The notes under the pieces were generated by a model. It searched no databases. It was not told the origin of the DNA and was given only the letters and a program-made list of their open reading frames with translations. From Oegoconia quadripuncta (lineage: Eukaryota; Arthropoda; Insecta; Lepidoptera; Autostichidae), in the NCBI GenBank assembly GCA_949316235.1, contig OX438744.1:2604001-2668000 (forward strand): a stretch of 64,000 nucleotides of DNA, in the 5' to 3' direction. The translations under genes and the position numbers were made by a program. The first letter of the stretch is position 1. The number at the start of each line of letters is the position of its first letter. Positions 30,732-41,350 of this stretch are shown one piece after another.

Positions 30732-33625
30732 TAACTAAATGTACGACAAACACCAGTTATGCAAATCCGAACGCGAACACACAAAATTTTTTAATTATAC
30801 ATCAAAATGTACGGTCTATCACTAGTAAAACTGGGTTACTGAACATTTTAATAAGTAAACATGAACCAGACGTACTCGTATGTTCCGAAACATGGTGTCG
30901 TTATAATGAGATTCAACGCGTCAGACTATGTGGGTATGAACTGGCTAGTTCTTTCTGCCGCTCGCGCATCGAACATGGCGGTGTGGCTATGTATGTGCGA
31001 AACGGGTTATTTTACAAGCAAAGACACGACCTACAGGGGGTGGCCGTTGAGTTTCATTGCGAATTTACAATAGTCGAATTTTATAACCCGAAACTGATTG
31101 TAGTTGGTGCATACCGGACAGGTCAAGGAAAATTTAATATATTTTTAGAGACATTAGAATGTTTATTTAGTAAAATAATAGACGAAAATAAAAGGTTTAT
31201 TTTGGTTGGTGATTTGAATGTAGATTATTTGACAGACAATACATTGAGACGACAGTTGGACGACCTGTTACTGAGTTACGGTTTGGAAAACATAGTAGAT
31301 TTTCCAACTAGGGTGACCGATGACTGTAAAACGTCCCTCGACTGCGGAATAGTTGCTCGTAGTGACGGTGACGTCACAGGGACACCGTTAGACACCGCGA
31401 TTAGTGACCACAACGCCCAGCTATTTACGTTGTGTAACAAACTATCACTGTCACGACATCAACAACACACACACATTCATCGACGCTTTCACCAAAAAGA
31501 ATCTATTTATTTATTTTATATTGACATCTGTAATTATAATTGGAACTTTGTAAATGATAATTCTATAAATATAAATGATAAATTTTCTAAATTATTTCGT
31601 GTTCTGACATACTTCATAGACATTCACTTCCCAATTAAAAAGGTACCAATAAAGAAAAATAAAGTTCCCTGGATGAGTGAAGAGCTATCTACGTACATTA
31701 GGAACTTTGAAGGTTTTTGTGAATTTAGCAAACAATGTCCCTCTGACATATTATCAAATGCTATAAACCATTTTAAAGAACTAATTAAAATTACAACTCT
31801 GCGTGATCAAAAGAACTACATTGGGAAACGACTTACAAACGCCAAAAACCCATCTAGGGAGATTTGGCGTGTCGTGAATGATGAAGTAGGGTCAGAAAAT
31901 AAACTCCATAATATTTGTTTGAGGGATGAAGACAAGGATGTACCACCTGACGAAATCCCCAGTCGTTTCAATGATTATTTTTTAACGGTAACTGCTAATC
32001 TTAAACTCCAAGCTGACCGCGAAAAAGCTATTCCTATATTACATAAATATTTAAGCAAAAAAGATGTCCCTAGTTATGAGTTGCCCCTGATCACACGTGA
32101 CACTATAGACGCAGTACTCAAATCGTTATTGAAAACACCCAATACGTTAGATATATATGATATATCAATAAACATACTGTTATGTGTGTGGCCAGTCGTA
32201 GGTAATATTTTAGTAGTTTTAATAAATGAAATGTTCGATTGTGGGACATATCCGGATGTTCTAAAGAACACGCGTGTGTGTCCCGTTTATAAAGGCAAAG
32301 GTGAGAAGGGTGCTGTAGATAGCCACAGACCGATTACAATTGTTCCCACAATCTCGAAGATTATTGAGTCGATCTTATCAAATAGTATTATGAGACACTT
32401 GGAGAGAAATGACTTAGTGACGAATAGGCAATATGCTTACCGCAAAAACAAATCTACAACCGCAGCAGCTCAAAATATCATAGACGCCATAATTACTGCT
32501 CTAGACGATAAATATAAAACAGCGGGCATTTTCTGTGATTTAACAAAAGCATTTGATGTAATAGGAAATGAATTATTGTTGGAGAAGATGTCACACTATG
32601 GATTAAATACCAAAGCTCAAAGTTTACTCAAATCGTTTTTATACAATAGGCAACAGACAGTGGAGGTCGTAGCCAATGGTAAAAAAGTGAGGTCATCCCC
32701 AGGTAAAGTAACAATAGGCATTCCACAAGGATCTGCACTTGGAAATACTATGTTTTTGATATTTGTAAATGACCTACCAACCTATATTACTGAAGGCGTA
32801 ATAGCGCTATTTGCCGATGACACTACTGTTGTTGTATGCGCCAAAACATACGAACAACTTAATATTAAAATAAATAATGTGTGCATGCAGTTGCGGGAAT
32901 GGTTTGTGGCTAATGGGTTAATTCTGAATGTCACTAAATCGAATGGGATAATCTTCACGGCTAAAACAAATCAGAGACCAATGAATATGTCCATCCCGGT
33001 ACCATTGTGTGAACAGGTAAAATTCCTCGGATTCAAGTTAGATAGCAATCTAAACTGGAAGTCCCATATACAATCACTTTGCGATCGACTGAGTGGTGCT
33101 GCATATGCGTTACGGAAACTCCGCCCACTTATATCAACAGACGTGCTGAGGCAGACGTATTTTGCGTATTTCCACTCACTTATGTCGTATGGCGTCATTC
33201 TTTGGGGTAACTCAGCTGATGCAAACCGCGTCTTCATTCTACAAAAAAGGGCAATAAGAATCCTAAGTGGAGTTAAACCCAGGGACACATGTAGAACCCA
33301 TTTTCATAAAACAAAAATAATGACATTGTACTCACTGTACTTATACCAAGTGATATTGTTTGTGCGGCGTAATATGTCTAGTTTTAGCCGTCGCGTCGGA
33401 GGTGGACATCTATTAAGGAGTACAGGTCGCTTACAATCTGTCTCACGACGCACAACACTCGCGACAAAAAACCCCCGTGTGATCGGGCCTACGTACTATG
33501 AGCATCTACCCGCAGATTTACGTGACGAAAAAAATGACGACGCATTCATTCGCCAACTGAGAAACTTTTTGTTGGAAAATGAATTTTATTCTATTAAAGA
33601 GTATATGGATATGACATTTTCATAA
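30698..33625 (+). CDS. LINE ORF2: endonuclease-reverse transcriptase
   Basis: The open frame gives about 975 residues if read from the candidate frameshift at 30698. No ATG occurs in frame before 30989, which is already inside the endonuclease domain. Endonuclease (exonuclease-endonuclease-phosphatase fold) motifs in order: HQNVRSITSK (30800), CSETWC (30881), GGVAMYV (30977), VGDLNVDYL (31206), AISDHN (about 31398). Reverse transcriptase: RPITIVPTISKIIE (32328), CDLTKAFDVI (motif A, about 32535), GIPQGSALGN (motif B, about 32718), LFADDT (motif C, about 32807). The C-terminal part contains YFHSLMSYGVILWGNSADAN, shared with LINE-2 relatives at 48.8 and 60.1 kb. No RNase H. All catalytic residues I can check are present. 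Confidence 0.85.
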   Translation, partial: LKKSTRKTGKIITKCTTNTSYANPNANTQNFLIIHQNVRSITSKTGLLNILISKHEPDVLVCSETWCRYNEIQRVRLCGYELASSFCRSRIEHGGVAMYVRNGLFYKQRHDLQGVAVEFHCEFTIVEFYNPKLIVVGAYRTGQGKFNIFLETLECLFSKIIDENKRFILVGDLNVDYLTDNTLRRQLDDLLLSYGLENIVDFPTRVTDDCKTSLDCGIVARSDGDVTGTPLDTAISDHNAQLFTLCNKLSLSRHQQHTHIHRRFHQKESIYLFYIDICNYNWNFVNDNSININDKFSKLFRVLTYFIDIHFPIKKVPIKKNKVPWMSEELSTYIRNFEGFCEFSKQCPSDILSNAINHFKELIKITTLRDQKNYIGKRLTNAKNPSREIWRVVNDEVGSENKLHNICLRDEDKDVPPDEIPSRFNDYFLTVTANLKLQADREKAIPILHKYLSKKDVPSYELPLITRDTIDAVLKSLLKTPNTLDIYDISINILLCVWPVVGNILVVLINEMFDCGTYPDVLKNTRVCPVYKGKGEKGAVDSHRPITIVPTISKIIESILSNSIMRHLERNDLVTNRQYAYRKNKSTTAAAQNIIDAIITALDDKYKTAGIFCDLTKAFDVIGNELLLEKMSHYGLNTKAQSLLKSFLYNRQQTVEVVANGKKVRSSPGKVTIGIPQGSALGNTMFLIFVNDLPTYITEGVIALFADDTTVVVCAKTYEQLNIKINNVCMQLREWFVANGLILNVTKSNGIIFTAKTNQRPMNMSIPVPLCEQVKFLGFKLDSNLNWKSHIQSLCDRLSGAAYALRKLRPLISTDVLRQTYFAYFHSLMSYGVILWGNSADANRVFILQKRAIRILSGVKPRDTCRTHFHKTKIMTLYSLYLYQVILFVRRNMSSFSRRVGGGHLLRSTGRLQSVSRRTTLATKNPRVIGPTYYEHLPADLRDEKNDDAFIRQLRNFLLENEFYSIKEYMDMTFS

Positions 33626-34164
33626 CCTCCTGACATGTTTTCTATTTTAATATATCTATTTTAACTTGTATTCAACTATAATTTGACAAAGGTGATTATG
33701 GCATATCAATAATCTCATGACATGGTTTATATTTTATTTTGTTTTGTTTTATTTCAATTTGATTATTCTAAAATGGTATGACGTTGACGTAACAATGGTT
33801 ACATACTTATACTTTCTTAATTAATTTTGACATACATATAACAATATGTTTTACTATTGTATACAGGAATTTGTTTTTTATGTTATTATTTTTTGTTTTA
33901 TGTTTGACAATCACTTTTATTTTAAATTTCATAATTTACGAAACTGTATGTATGACATGCTATTGTAAAAGTGAACTAAATAAATCTAATCTAATCTAAT
34001 CTAATCTATGTTGCTCGTCTAGAGCCTTGATCCAGCCATGTGAGTAAAATCTTCGCGTTGGGTTTGCTCCTGGCACACAAAAAGGGACAACCTCTTGGCA
34101 AAACCAACACTATTCACTGGATGATTTTTAGACGGGACACATCAACAATTTGCCTTGGGCATAT

Positions 34165-34480
34165 CAAATCAAATCAAAAATGTTTTATTTTGTAAGTTAT
34201 AACAATAACATTTGAAATCGTCACGACATACAGTTATCGCTCATTCACTCGGCAGTCTCCCCAGAGAAGAACGAGCAAGAAACTCAGGGGTTGCTCTTTT
34301 TAAATAAGTCAATACAAATACAATTTGAAATAATTGTTAAATTTATGATTCGACAAAGGAAAATAAGAATAAATATACTGGATATTGCCGAGCGGTTCAT
34401 GTCCACGCATTCTTATCATCCAGATAGTCAGAAATTTTATAATCAACTACAATAGCCTATTGCGGATTGGAGGATATGTG
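34165..34480 (-). mobile_element. LINE-2 3' end
   Basis: The plus strand shows the complement of an AAAATC-type tail ('atcaaatcaaatcaaaaatg'), then 'ccccagagaagaacgagcaa' and 'tagtcagaaattttataa', the end of LINE-2 reading on the minus strand. Confidence 0.65.
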
Positions 34481-34734
34481 GCACACTCTAAAATATCTGA
34501 CAGTCAAACTGGCTTTGTAGGCAACCGATTTAGCTTAATGACTGCCTTCAATTGAAGCACCAATTAATCCATCCAAGGCTAAACTTTGCTTAATTTGGTT
34601 AATCGAAAATGCTTGCGGCAATCAAATTCAATATTTTAAAGGTAGAATTAAGGTATTGTAACACTAAACAGCCAGGATATTCATGTGAGCAACTTATCCA
34701 TCTGGTCCCATTTTGAAGACAAGCTCGTGGGACC

Positions 34735-34972
34735 AACGATTTTGTTAAATCAACAACTTCCCCTTCCTCTCTTTGCTTCAATCTTTCCCTCAATTATGTT
34801 CTTCAAAAAAATATCGTGTCGTGTCAAGTGACCTATCATCTTTCCTCTTCGGTTCTCAAATGTGGCTAACAGGCATCTTTTCTCCTTTACCATCATAAAC
34901 ATCTCTTCATTTGTTCTCTTCTCGGTCCAGCTTATTCCCTCCATTTGTCTCCAGCACCACATCTCGAATGCC
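34735..34972 (-). mobile_element. RTE-type LINE C-terminal fragment
   Basis: The minus strand encodes LEAFEMWCWRQMEGISWTEK, then TNEEMFMMVKEKRCLLATFE and IIEGKIEAKRGRG. The MWCWR and E(G)KRGRG motifs are characteristic of the end of RTE-clade proteins. Open for about 70 codons but truncated. Confidence 0.7.
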
Positions 34973-35104
34973 TCTAACCTAAAATATATTGAGGTAGGTA
35001 GCTAAATTTATTGCTTAAGTAGCAAATAGTAGATTTATAGTATTTTTGTATGTAGACTTGGTCCCTCATTTTGTCGATCACAATTTTAAGATGGATACAG
35101 ACTG

Positions 35105-35165
35105 CTTCAAACTTTACAATTACAATATTTAGGTGGGCTATGTTCAGCATGGACATCCTGTATCT
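35105..35165 (+). mobile_element. RTE 3' end scrap
   Basis: 'gggctatgttcagcatggac' followed by 'ctgatatgac' is the common RTE tail in this window (compare 42950). Confidence 0.4.
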
Positions 35166-35384
35166 GATATGACACTCTTATTATAATATAGGTGTGAAGA
35201 GTGTTGTAATGTCTAATCAGTTTTGCGTAATAATTTTTTCACGATGATACAATAATTTAAATATAATTGAACCGCCAACACTTAGGAAAATAATCGATTT
35301 CAGTGAGGTTCTACTCACAAGTGTATAAAATTTTGATGCCCTGGTGATAAAAAATCATCATTAATGATTTAAGAGCCATGCTCT

Positions 35385-35700
35385 TGTCGGTGAAAACTTT
35401 TCCATATCTCTCTGCTCTCCGCCTTCCTCTTGACCTCCTGATACGACATGACGATCAAATTCTTTTTTATTTATTAAAATTTTATTAGTATCTATTATTT
35501 TATCTTTTATAAATTTTATTTTATTAAATCTGCTGCATGTAGCTTATTCTCGGTCTTCCTCTTTTTCTTTTCCCCTCTATTCTTCCTTCTATTATGGTTT
35601 TGATGAAATCATCGTGTCGTATAAGATGTCCCAGCGTTTTCCCTCTTCTATTCTCAACAAAAATTTCCTTGTTTCCTTTACTATATTTAAAACCTCTTCA
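35385..35700 (-). mobile_element. RTE-type LINE 3' fragment, interrupted
   Basis: The minus strand reads SYQEVKRKAESREIWKSFHR then QEHGS-stop (as at 58085-58220). The upstream part continues beyond an AT-rich interruption (35462-35530) with 'atgatttcatcaaaaccata' and a degraded IIEG-type region. Confidence 0.6.
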
Positions 35701-35876
35701 TTCGTTGATAAAGAATATCAAACAAAAAAACCATAATCAAAATCGTTTGACAGTTGAAGAAAATATTAGTGAAGATACATAAAAAAATACATACAAACGA
35801 ACATCGAACCTCCTCCTTTTTTGGAGTCAGTTAACACCATAAAAAATACTTATTTCTTGTGTCATAATCTAAGTTT

Positions 35877-36140
35877 TTTTATGCACAACGGGTTGGTACT
35901 TGATATCAATTACACTTGATGATAAGTGAAAATGAGGTCGATGGTGGAAGCGTACTGACCCGGACACCCCAACACATTTGGAGGACTGGCTATCTTATCT
36001 CTGACAACCGGAACACAACATGGCGGCAGATTTAGATAAGATGGTGGTAGCTAGCCAGGCGGACATTTAAAATGCCCTACCACCAACCAAACCGACTACT
36101 TAAACATGTATCGGACCCGCGACCTCCGAATCGTAAGACT
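35877..36140 (-). mobile_element. SINE-A, nearly full length
   Basis: Reads from 'atgcacaacgggttggtact' to 'cgacctccgaatcgtaa'. The outer head ('gagccacggagg') is missing. Confidence 0.85.
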
Positions 36141-36247
36141 GTGCAAAAAGGATGCAAAATGCAAAAACTCAGCAAAGCTGAAAATTTTCAGCCCTACAGC
36201 TTAGCAGTTTCTGCAAAACTACTGTTAGAATAATAGATGTAACTTAG

Positions 36248-36306
36248 ATGATTTTATAGCCCCATTCCACGGTTCAATAGGCTTTAGGGATCACCTATTT
36301 AAAAAA
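36248..36306 (+). repeat. Repeat Q, copy 1
   Basis: 'ttccacggttcaatagg' followed by 'tttagggatcacctatt' recurs about 960 bp later at 37205-37242. Confidence 0.5.
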
Positions 36307-36524
36307 GCCTTTTTTAACAAGAAAAAAATCTATGTAATCGTAATTAAATAACCCTGTGCTCATGTTTGCAGAAGAACGCTTCCAAAGTCAATGACCCGAG
36401 TCAACTGTCTAAGCCGACGCCTCAATGTTTTTAGCCAAAACAACTCGTTTTTTATGACTATAGGTAGGAAAATAAGGCTTTGCTCTCACACACGTGAAAT
36501 CGTATGGAAAATTGCTGCAAGTGT

Positions 36525-36660
36525 ATTATTATTATTATTATTAAATTCTTTATTGCACACAAACATAAAATACAAAGAACATTTAACATAGACGATGAAG
36601 TGTACAAAGGCGGTCTTATCGCTGATAGCGATTTCTTCCAGACAACCTCAGTTAAAGAAG
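36525..36660 (-). mobile_element. Retroposon 3' end, family G, with TTA repeats
   Basis: A TAT/TTA microsatellite (36523-36542), 'ctttattgcacacaaaca', and 'gatagcgatttcttccagac' give the complement of GTCTGGAAGAAATCGCTATC. The AATAAA-type signal reads on the minus strand. Confidence 0.6.
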
Positions 36661-37124
36661 CTTTTTTAGTAAGTAGTTGGATAGTGCAAAGTAAAAGCTG
36701 AATAACTTAAATATCAGTAGGTACATAGACGATACGTATAAAATACATAGGTATAGTGGAATACATACAAAGATAAACACTTACTAAAATAAACAAACCA
36801 TATTAATAAGTACAATAATACACATAAATATATATAACAGTATATACAATTCATTAGAGAGATAAATAATATTCCTTTAGACGCAGACGAGTGTATTTTC
36901 ACCTCTAAATGTTAGCCTATGATTTCGGCAATAGATACCACGTCCATACAGCAAATATGCACATCATTGAATATTTAAATATTTTTTAATGTTTAGGGTA
37001 TCATACCTCAAATGGAAAAAAGAAACCCTTATTGTCCGTCTGTCACTTCGTGGATCAAGGCACTTCTTCGTAAAAACGGCTGTAGGTTATCAAGTAGAAA
37101 TTATAATCGAATAAATAGTCTGAC
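36661..37124. other. No gene recognised
   Basis: AT-rich, nothing identified. Confidence 0.5.
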
Positions 37125-37212
37125 ACGTGGTAGCTCCTATGCCCTTAGCGGGATACGAACCCGCAACCTTTTGGTATAGTGGCCAGTAACCACTACACCA
37201 AACAGGTCGTTC
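37125..37212 (-). mobile_element. SINE-C tRNA-like head
   Basis: 'ttagcgggatacgaacccgc', 'ccttttggtatagtgg' and 'aaccactacaccaaacagg' are the complement of the SINE-C head; the body is missing. Confidence 0.65.
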
Positions 37213-37250
37213 CACGGTTCAATAGGGTTTAGGGATCACCTATTCTTTAA
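37205..37250 (+). repeat. Repeat Q, copy 2
   Basis: Matches 36251-36300 ('ttccacggttcaatagg', 'tttagggatcacctatt') immediately after the SINE-C head. Confidence 0.5.
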
Positions 37251-37654
37251 TAGATAATAGTCTTTTGTGAATAGTTTCTGTGTGATTGTGATAGGTTTGA
37301 ATTTATTTAATTTTCTTATTCGATTACACCCACCGGGTGTCGAACCCCAGTCATAATACCCGAGCACCTTCCTACCAAACATTGCGGAGTGAATTCAAAG
37401 GCTTACATATTAATGCACGTTTCAAAATTCTTTTAAATGGATCCGTAGTGAAATGTTTTATCGGGTTTCAATGAAATCTCTTTCATTGCTTTTTAAAGCT
37501 TCACTTTACCCATCGATGAAGTTCCGTATATATTTTATTAACACATTTGTTCTAGTTTATATTGAAATTCCATCTCTTTATTTGTTACTGTTTTCAAATA
37601 AATATATTTACTTTATTTTATTAATTTCAGACATTTTAAAATAACGTTTCTTTT
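37251..37654. other. No gene recognised
   Basis: AT-rich. 'attacacccaccgggtgtcgaac' at about 37325 resembles a degraded tRNA-type B box. Confidence 0.4.
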
Positions 37655-37905
37655 ATTCTTCTTCTTCTTTTCGTGTCGAGGCAAGTTTCAAATTTTATTG
37701 GACCAAAACTTAGCCACTCTAACAGCACTGTCTGTGGCGTTAAGGAGGTCGTCAAAGGTGCAGCTGTCAGGACACGCGGGGCAAGACAATACGTGATCCA
37801 TTGTCTGTGGGGAGACTCCGCACTCGCATCGATCACTCCCGCCATCGGAGAAGCCCCAACTGCACAGATTATCTATGCTGCTTCTTTTATTTAGCAGCGT
37901 TTATG
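37655..37905 (-). mobile_element. LINE C-terminus with CxC/CPxC zinc motif
   Basis: The minus strand encodes CSWGFSDGGSDRCECGVSPQ, then TMDHVLSCPACP and DDLLNATDSAVRVAKFW, which resembles the Cys-rich end of RNase H-bearing non-LTR elements (I/R1-type). 5'-truncated. Confidence 0.6.
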
Positions 37906-37974
37906 ACGCCCGGCATTCCACATTATTTTTGCAATGAATTTATTATATCCATAAAGTATAAGTCTCAAAAGTTC

Positions 37975-38105
37975 CTTGGACATACACACAGAGCCATCTA
38001 TCCACACTAAGCAACTAGTTACTATTATAAATACCAGATGGCTGGTATAACACACAAACACTTTTTTTGTAAATAAATATATGGAACATCCAAAATCGTC
38101 ATTGT
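37975..38105 (-). mobile_element. SINE-C tail piece
   Basis: 'cacagagccatctatccaca', 'taccagatggctggtata' and 'aacatccaaaatcgtc' match the tail and body of SINE-C. Confidence 0.55.
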
Positions 38106-38382
38106 ATAAGTAACCCCAATTCTTCAATTACAATTAGGAATCCTTCTGCTCAATCAGCTCAGTGTTTCAGCCTAAAAAGCCGAAAGCGAGAGACAAAAAG
38201 GAATTTACCAAATTTTCCAACGAATTACCTAACGTGTGCTAATTTTCCTCAAATTTTCCCAAACATTATCTACGCATTTCTTCACAAACATACTCGATGA
38301 GAATTCCTGATTAGCAAGCCACGTTTTGGCTGACATCATGACATCAAAACCATTTAGAATAACAGTACAAATGGAATATGAC

Positions 38383-38613
38383 AACCGATTGATGTAGTGG
38401 TTAGTGACCCTGTCAGCGAAAGCAACGATTGCGGGTTCGATTCCCGCGAGGGGAAAGTGTTTGTGTGATGAATACGAACATTTATTCCCGAGTCATGGAT
38501 GTCTATATAAATATTTATGTATGTTAATCCGTTATCTAGTAACCATAGTACAAGCTTTGCTTAGTTATGGACTAGGTGATTGGTGTAAATGTCCAAAATA
38601 TTTATTTATTTAG
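38383..38613 (+). mobile_element. SINE-B, full length, plus strand
   Basis: Head 'accgattgatgtagtggtta' with B box GGTTCGATTCC, body 'atttattcccgagtcatgga', tail 'gtccaaaatatttatttatt'. The only plus-strand SINE-B in the window. Confidence 0.85.
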
Positions 38614-38619
38614 TAATAT

Positions 38620-38830
38620 CACTACATATCAGCTGCAGGACATCTGCTGAACACAGGTCGCTCCCGTGGACTTCCAGAGCGACCGCTTGGAAGCGGCCTG
38701 CATCCAGCGACATCCAGCGACCTTTATCAGGACGTCTCAGGCCGCACCTGCTGGTGCGCTGGTCTCCATACCAGAACCTTAACCTCATGACCCTCTGCCG
38801 GGGATTCTTAGATACCTCAGCTGAAAATTA
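38620..38830 (-). mobile_element. RTE 3' end
   Basis: The minus strand contains 'ggtcgctggatgcaggccgc', 'gacctgtgttcagcag' and 'gtcctgcagctgatatg', the C-terminus and tail of RTE elements. A 9-bp word (CATCCAGCGA) is duplicated in tandem at 38700-38722. Confidence 0.6.
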
Positions 38831-38856
38831 AAATCTTTAATCAATGTGTGTGTTTT

Positions 38857-38962
38857 TTTATCCACAACGGGTTAGCACTTGACCTCAATCACACCTGGAA
38901 GATAAGGCCGAAGGTGGTAGCGTACTGACCCGGAAACCCCATCTTTCCGGAAACACAACTCT
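38857..38962 (-). mobile_element. SINE-A 3' fragment
   Basis: T-run, 'atccacaacgggttagcact', 'ggtggtagcgtactgacc'. Confidence 0.75.
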
Positions 38963-40300
38963 CTGAAGCGCAACATGGCTTTCGTCCAGCAAGAAGTACC
39001 ACCAGTAATCTGCTTAACTATATGGCTGAAATTGTGCCGTCTGTGGACAGGGGGGCCAAACTGACACCGCTTACTTTGACTTTAAGAAGGCATTCGATTT
39101 AGTTGATAACGACGTGTTACTTAAAAAGTTAGCGGGGATCGGTTTCACCCCACAGCTACTAGATTTCTTTGCCAGTTATATGACAGATAGACAGTAATAT
39201 GTAGAATACGCGGGGCATATGTCGGAACCGTATTTTACGAGGTCAGGTGTAAGCCAGGGCAGTAATCTTGGACCTCTGGAGTTTATCATAATGATAAACG
39301 ACCTTCCGGAAGTGGTTAAAAATGCAACCTGTTCCCTGTTTGCCGATGACCTCAAACTGTTCCTAGCTATAAGTAACGCAAGTGATTGTGAACGGTTGCA
39401 AGCGGATGTAGATAGGGTAGTGACCTGGTGCAAGGATAATCGCTTGGAATTCAATACATCCAAGTGCGTAACTATTACCTTTTCTCACTCACATAACCCT
39501 ATCCTACATAAATATAATATTAATGCGAAGCCAATTGTCAGGGTCACAGAAGTCAAAGACTAGGTGTACGTCTTAACACTAAGCTAACGTTTAGCGATCA
39601 CATCGTTAGTATTTGTAAGAAAGCATTTAGAAGTTTAGGTTTTGTGCTCCGTACGATACAGGGCTTTACAAATATCAAGGCAATAATCGCCCTATATAAT
39701 GCTTTGGTCAGGAGCCAATTGGAATGTAATGCAGTCATTTGGGCTCCACATGAAACTAAGTATAGTATCATTTTGGAGAAGGTACAAAATAAATTTATTA
39801 TATATTTATATGTGGGACAGTATGGAGTGTATCCTTTCTACCCACTGATGTATCCAACTCTCTTTATACTGGGCATGGTAGGATATAATGAGCTGAGAGT
39901 CAGAAGGGAGTTCCCACTCACCTCATATGTCCTTGAAGTACAATGAGGGAAGGTGCACAATGGGGATATATTGCGGCAAATATCATGCTGGGTTCCGAAT
40001 GAGATGATGCGGCGGCGCAGGCGGCCGGCCCTGCTGGCGGTGCCGCGCGCGCGCACCAACCTGCTGAAGGAGGCTCCGTTGACGCGCACTCTTCGCACTC
40101 TCAACCTCATAGCCGACGAGGTAGACATATTCTGTTGCGCCTTGAGTGAATTCACAAGGATAGCCTTACAAGTCATATGTTATAAATAATATTATATATA
40201 AGGGATATAAATTGTATATATTTTTAATAGATGCACGCACTATCGAATTAGGTACCAAACCTGTAATGATAGAAGTGAGTGGAAAATAAATAAATAAATA
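38963..40300 (+). pseudogene. Jockey-type LINE reverse transcriptase remnant
   Basis: A recognisable RT with damage: AYFDFKKAFDLVDNDVLLKK (motif A), a stop at 39195, SGVSQGSNLGPLEF (motif B), and SLFADDLKLF (motif C, about 39340). A frame change after 39563 leads to SLGFVLRTIQGFTNIKAIIA, and another near 39946 leads to the GC-rich C-terminus (RRRRRPALLAVPRARTNLLK). It ends in AAATAAATAAATAAA at 40287-40300. The order of parts is intact from the RT palm to the 3' end; the endonuclease is missing by 5' truncation. Confidence 0.85.
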
Positions 40301-40305
40301 AAATC

Positions 40306-40520
40306 TTATTTGGGGGACTGGCTATCTTATCTCTGACAACCGGAACACAACAATGCTATTAACATTGCTGTTTGGCGGCAGATTTAGATAAGATGATGGT
40401 AGTTAGCCAGGCGGACATTTAATATGGGCATATTAAACTGAGTACTAAATACCCCGCTGGGGATCGAACCCGTGACCTCGAAACGTAAACCCAACGTTGT
40501 TCACATTGAGCCACGGACCC
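40306..40520 (-). mobile_element. SINE-A lacking its 3' tail
   Basis: Runs from 'atttgggggactggctatct' to 'cattgagccacggaccc', including the tRNA-like head (anti-B box GGGGATCGAACC). It begins directly after the tail of the Jockey remnant. Confidence 0.85.
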
Positions 40521-40552
40521 GGTGTTACCAGTGATGACTTCTGGTACTGTGT

Positions 40553-41013
40553 GCGAAGTGTGAGTTTTGTCTCGTTTTTAATTTTACCATCACGTTCGCG
40601 TTTACGAAAAAAATCCCTAAGAATAACAATAAGAAAACTTTATTTGATCCATTTAGCGACACTTATACAATACATTTAATTGTTACCTATGTACTAACTA
40701 ACACAATATAGAAATGTGGAACTTAATATAAGTAGGTATGCATTGGCTAGTTTTCGGTGTCGCAAAGTGGCATCAAATCAGGTCCCCAACTCAGCATTTG
40801 TTGTAAGTAGTCGAGAGAAGAAGAACGACTACAACGCTGGTTTTCAGTGGAGCCTAAGGTGAGATCACGGACGCTCATGGGACACACACAAATAAATAAG
40901 AAAAAAATCGTTTCGCAAACTATCCGCTAGAGGCGCTGCACATTTCTCCATACAAATCGTCACGTAAACGTGAACGCGGTAGTAGAGTTAAGTCGAAACA
41001 AAACTCACGCTAT
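40553..41013. mobile_element. MITE-H interrupted by an insertion
   Basis: The left arm (40553-40616) and right arm (about 40905-41013) match the intact copy at 24807-24990. About 285 bp of unrelated sequence lies between, with 'taaga' words at both junctions. The insert starts with an AAGTTTATTTG-like reversed polyadenylation region, suggesting a minus-strand retroposon. Confidence 0.7.
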
Positions 41014-41084
41014 GGGCCTTATACTAAAGCTCAGAGTCACCCAACGGGATATGGTGCGATGCTCGGCGTTTCACTCCGTGATCG

Positions 41085-41350
41085 AATTAGATAGATAGAT
41101 AGATAAAAAGTTTATTGCATAAACTGACACACATACAAAGGAGAAACATGAACAAATAAGAAAACAAGAGACATACAATTTTTAACAAATACAAACAGAT
41201 ATTAAACAAATATACCATAACATTAAAAATACCTTCAAGACTATATTAGAATATATGTGGGTATGTGTGCAACAGTCATGCAACAAGGCCATAGCTCAGC
41301 GCATTAAAAATGCTCAATAAATGAGCAAGCACTGATTTTCAGCTATCACC
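41085..41350 (-). mobile_element. Retroposon 3' end, family H, with (GATA)n
   Basis: A GATA microsatellite (41087-41105), 'aaaaagtttattgcataaac', 'gccatagctcagcgcatt', and 'gagcaagcactgattttcag'. The complement matches 51936-52150 and 58970-59155. Confidence 0.65.

Larger units (their letters stand above)
29590..34012 (+). mobile_element. Near-complete CR1/Jockey-group LINE
   Basis: A non-LTR retrotransposon with 5'UTR (about 29590-29762), ORF1, ORF2, a 3'UTR (33626-33980) and a tail of about five TAATC repeats (33988-34010). Both open frames are free of stops, so the copy may be recent and possibly active. The 5' boundary is approximate: I could not find a convincing target-site duplication. 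The class follows from an endonuclease of the apurinic type plus reverse transcriptase with no RNase H, and an ORF1 of the coiled-coil/RRM-like kind. Confidence 0.85.

Noticed and set aside
30739..30741. ATG just after the ORF1 stop as the ORF2 start
   Set aside because: It is not in the ORF2 frame, so simple stop-restart at this AUG cannot make ORF2.
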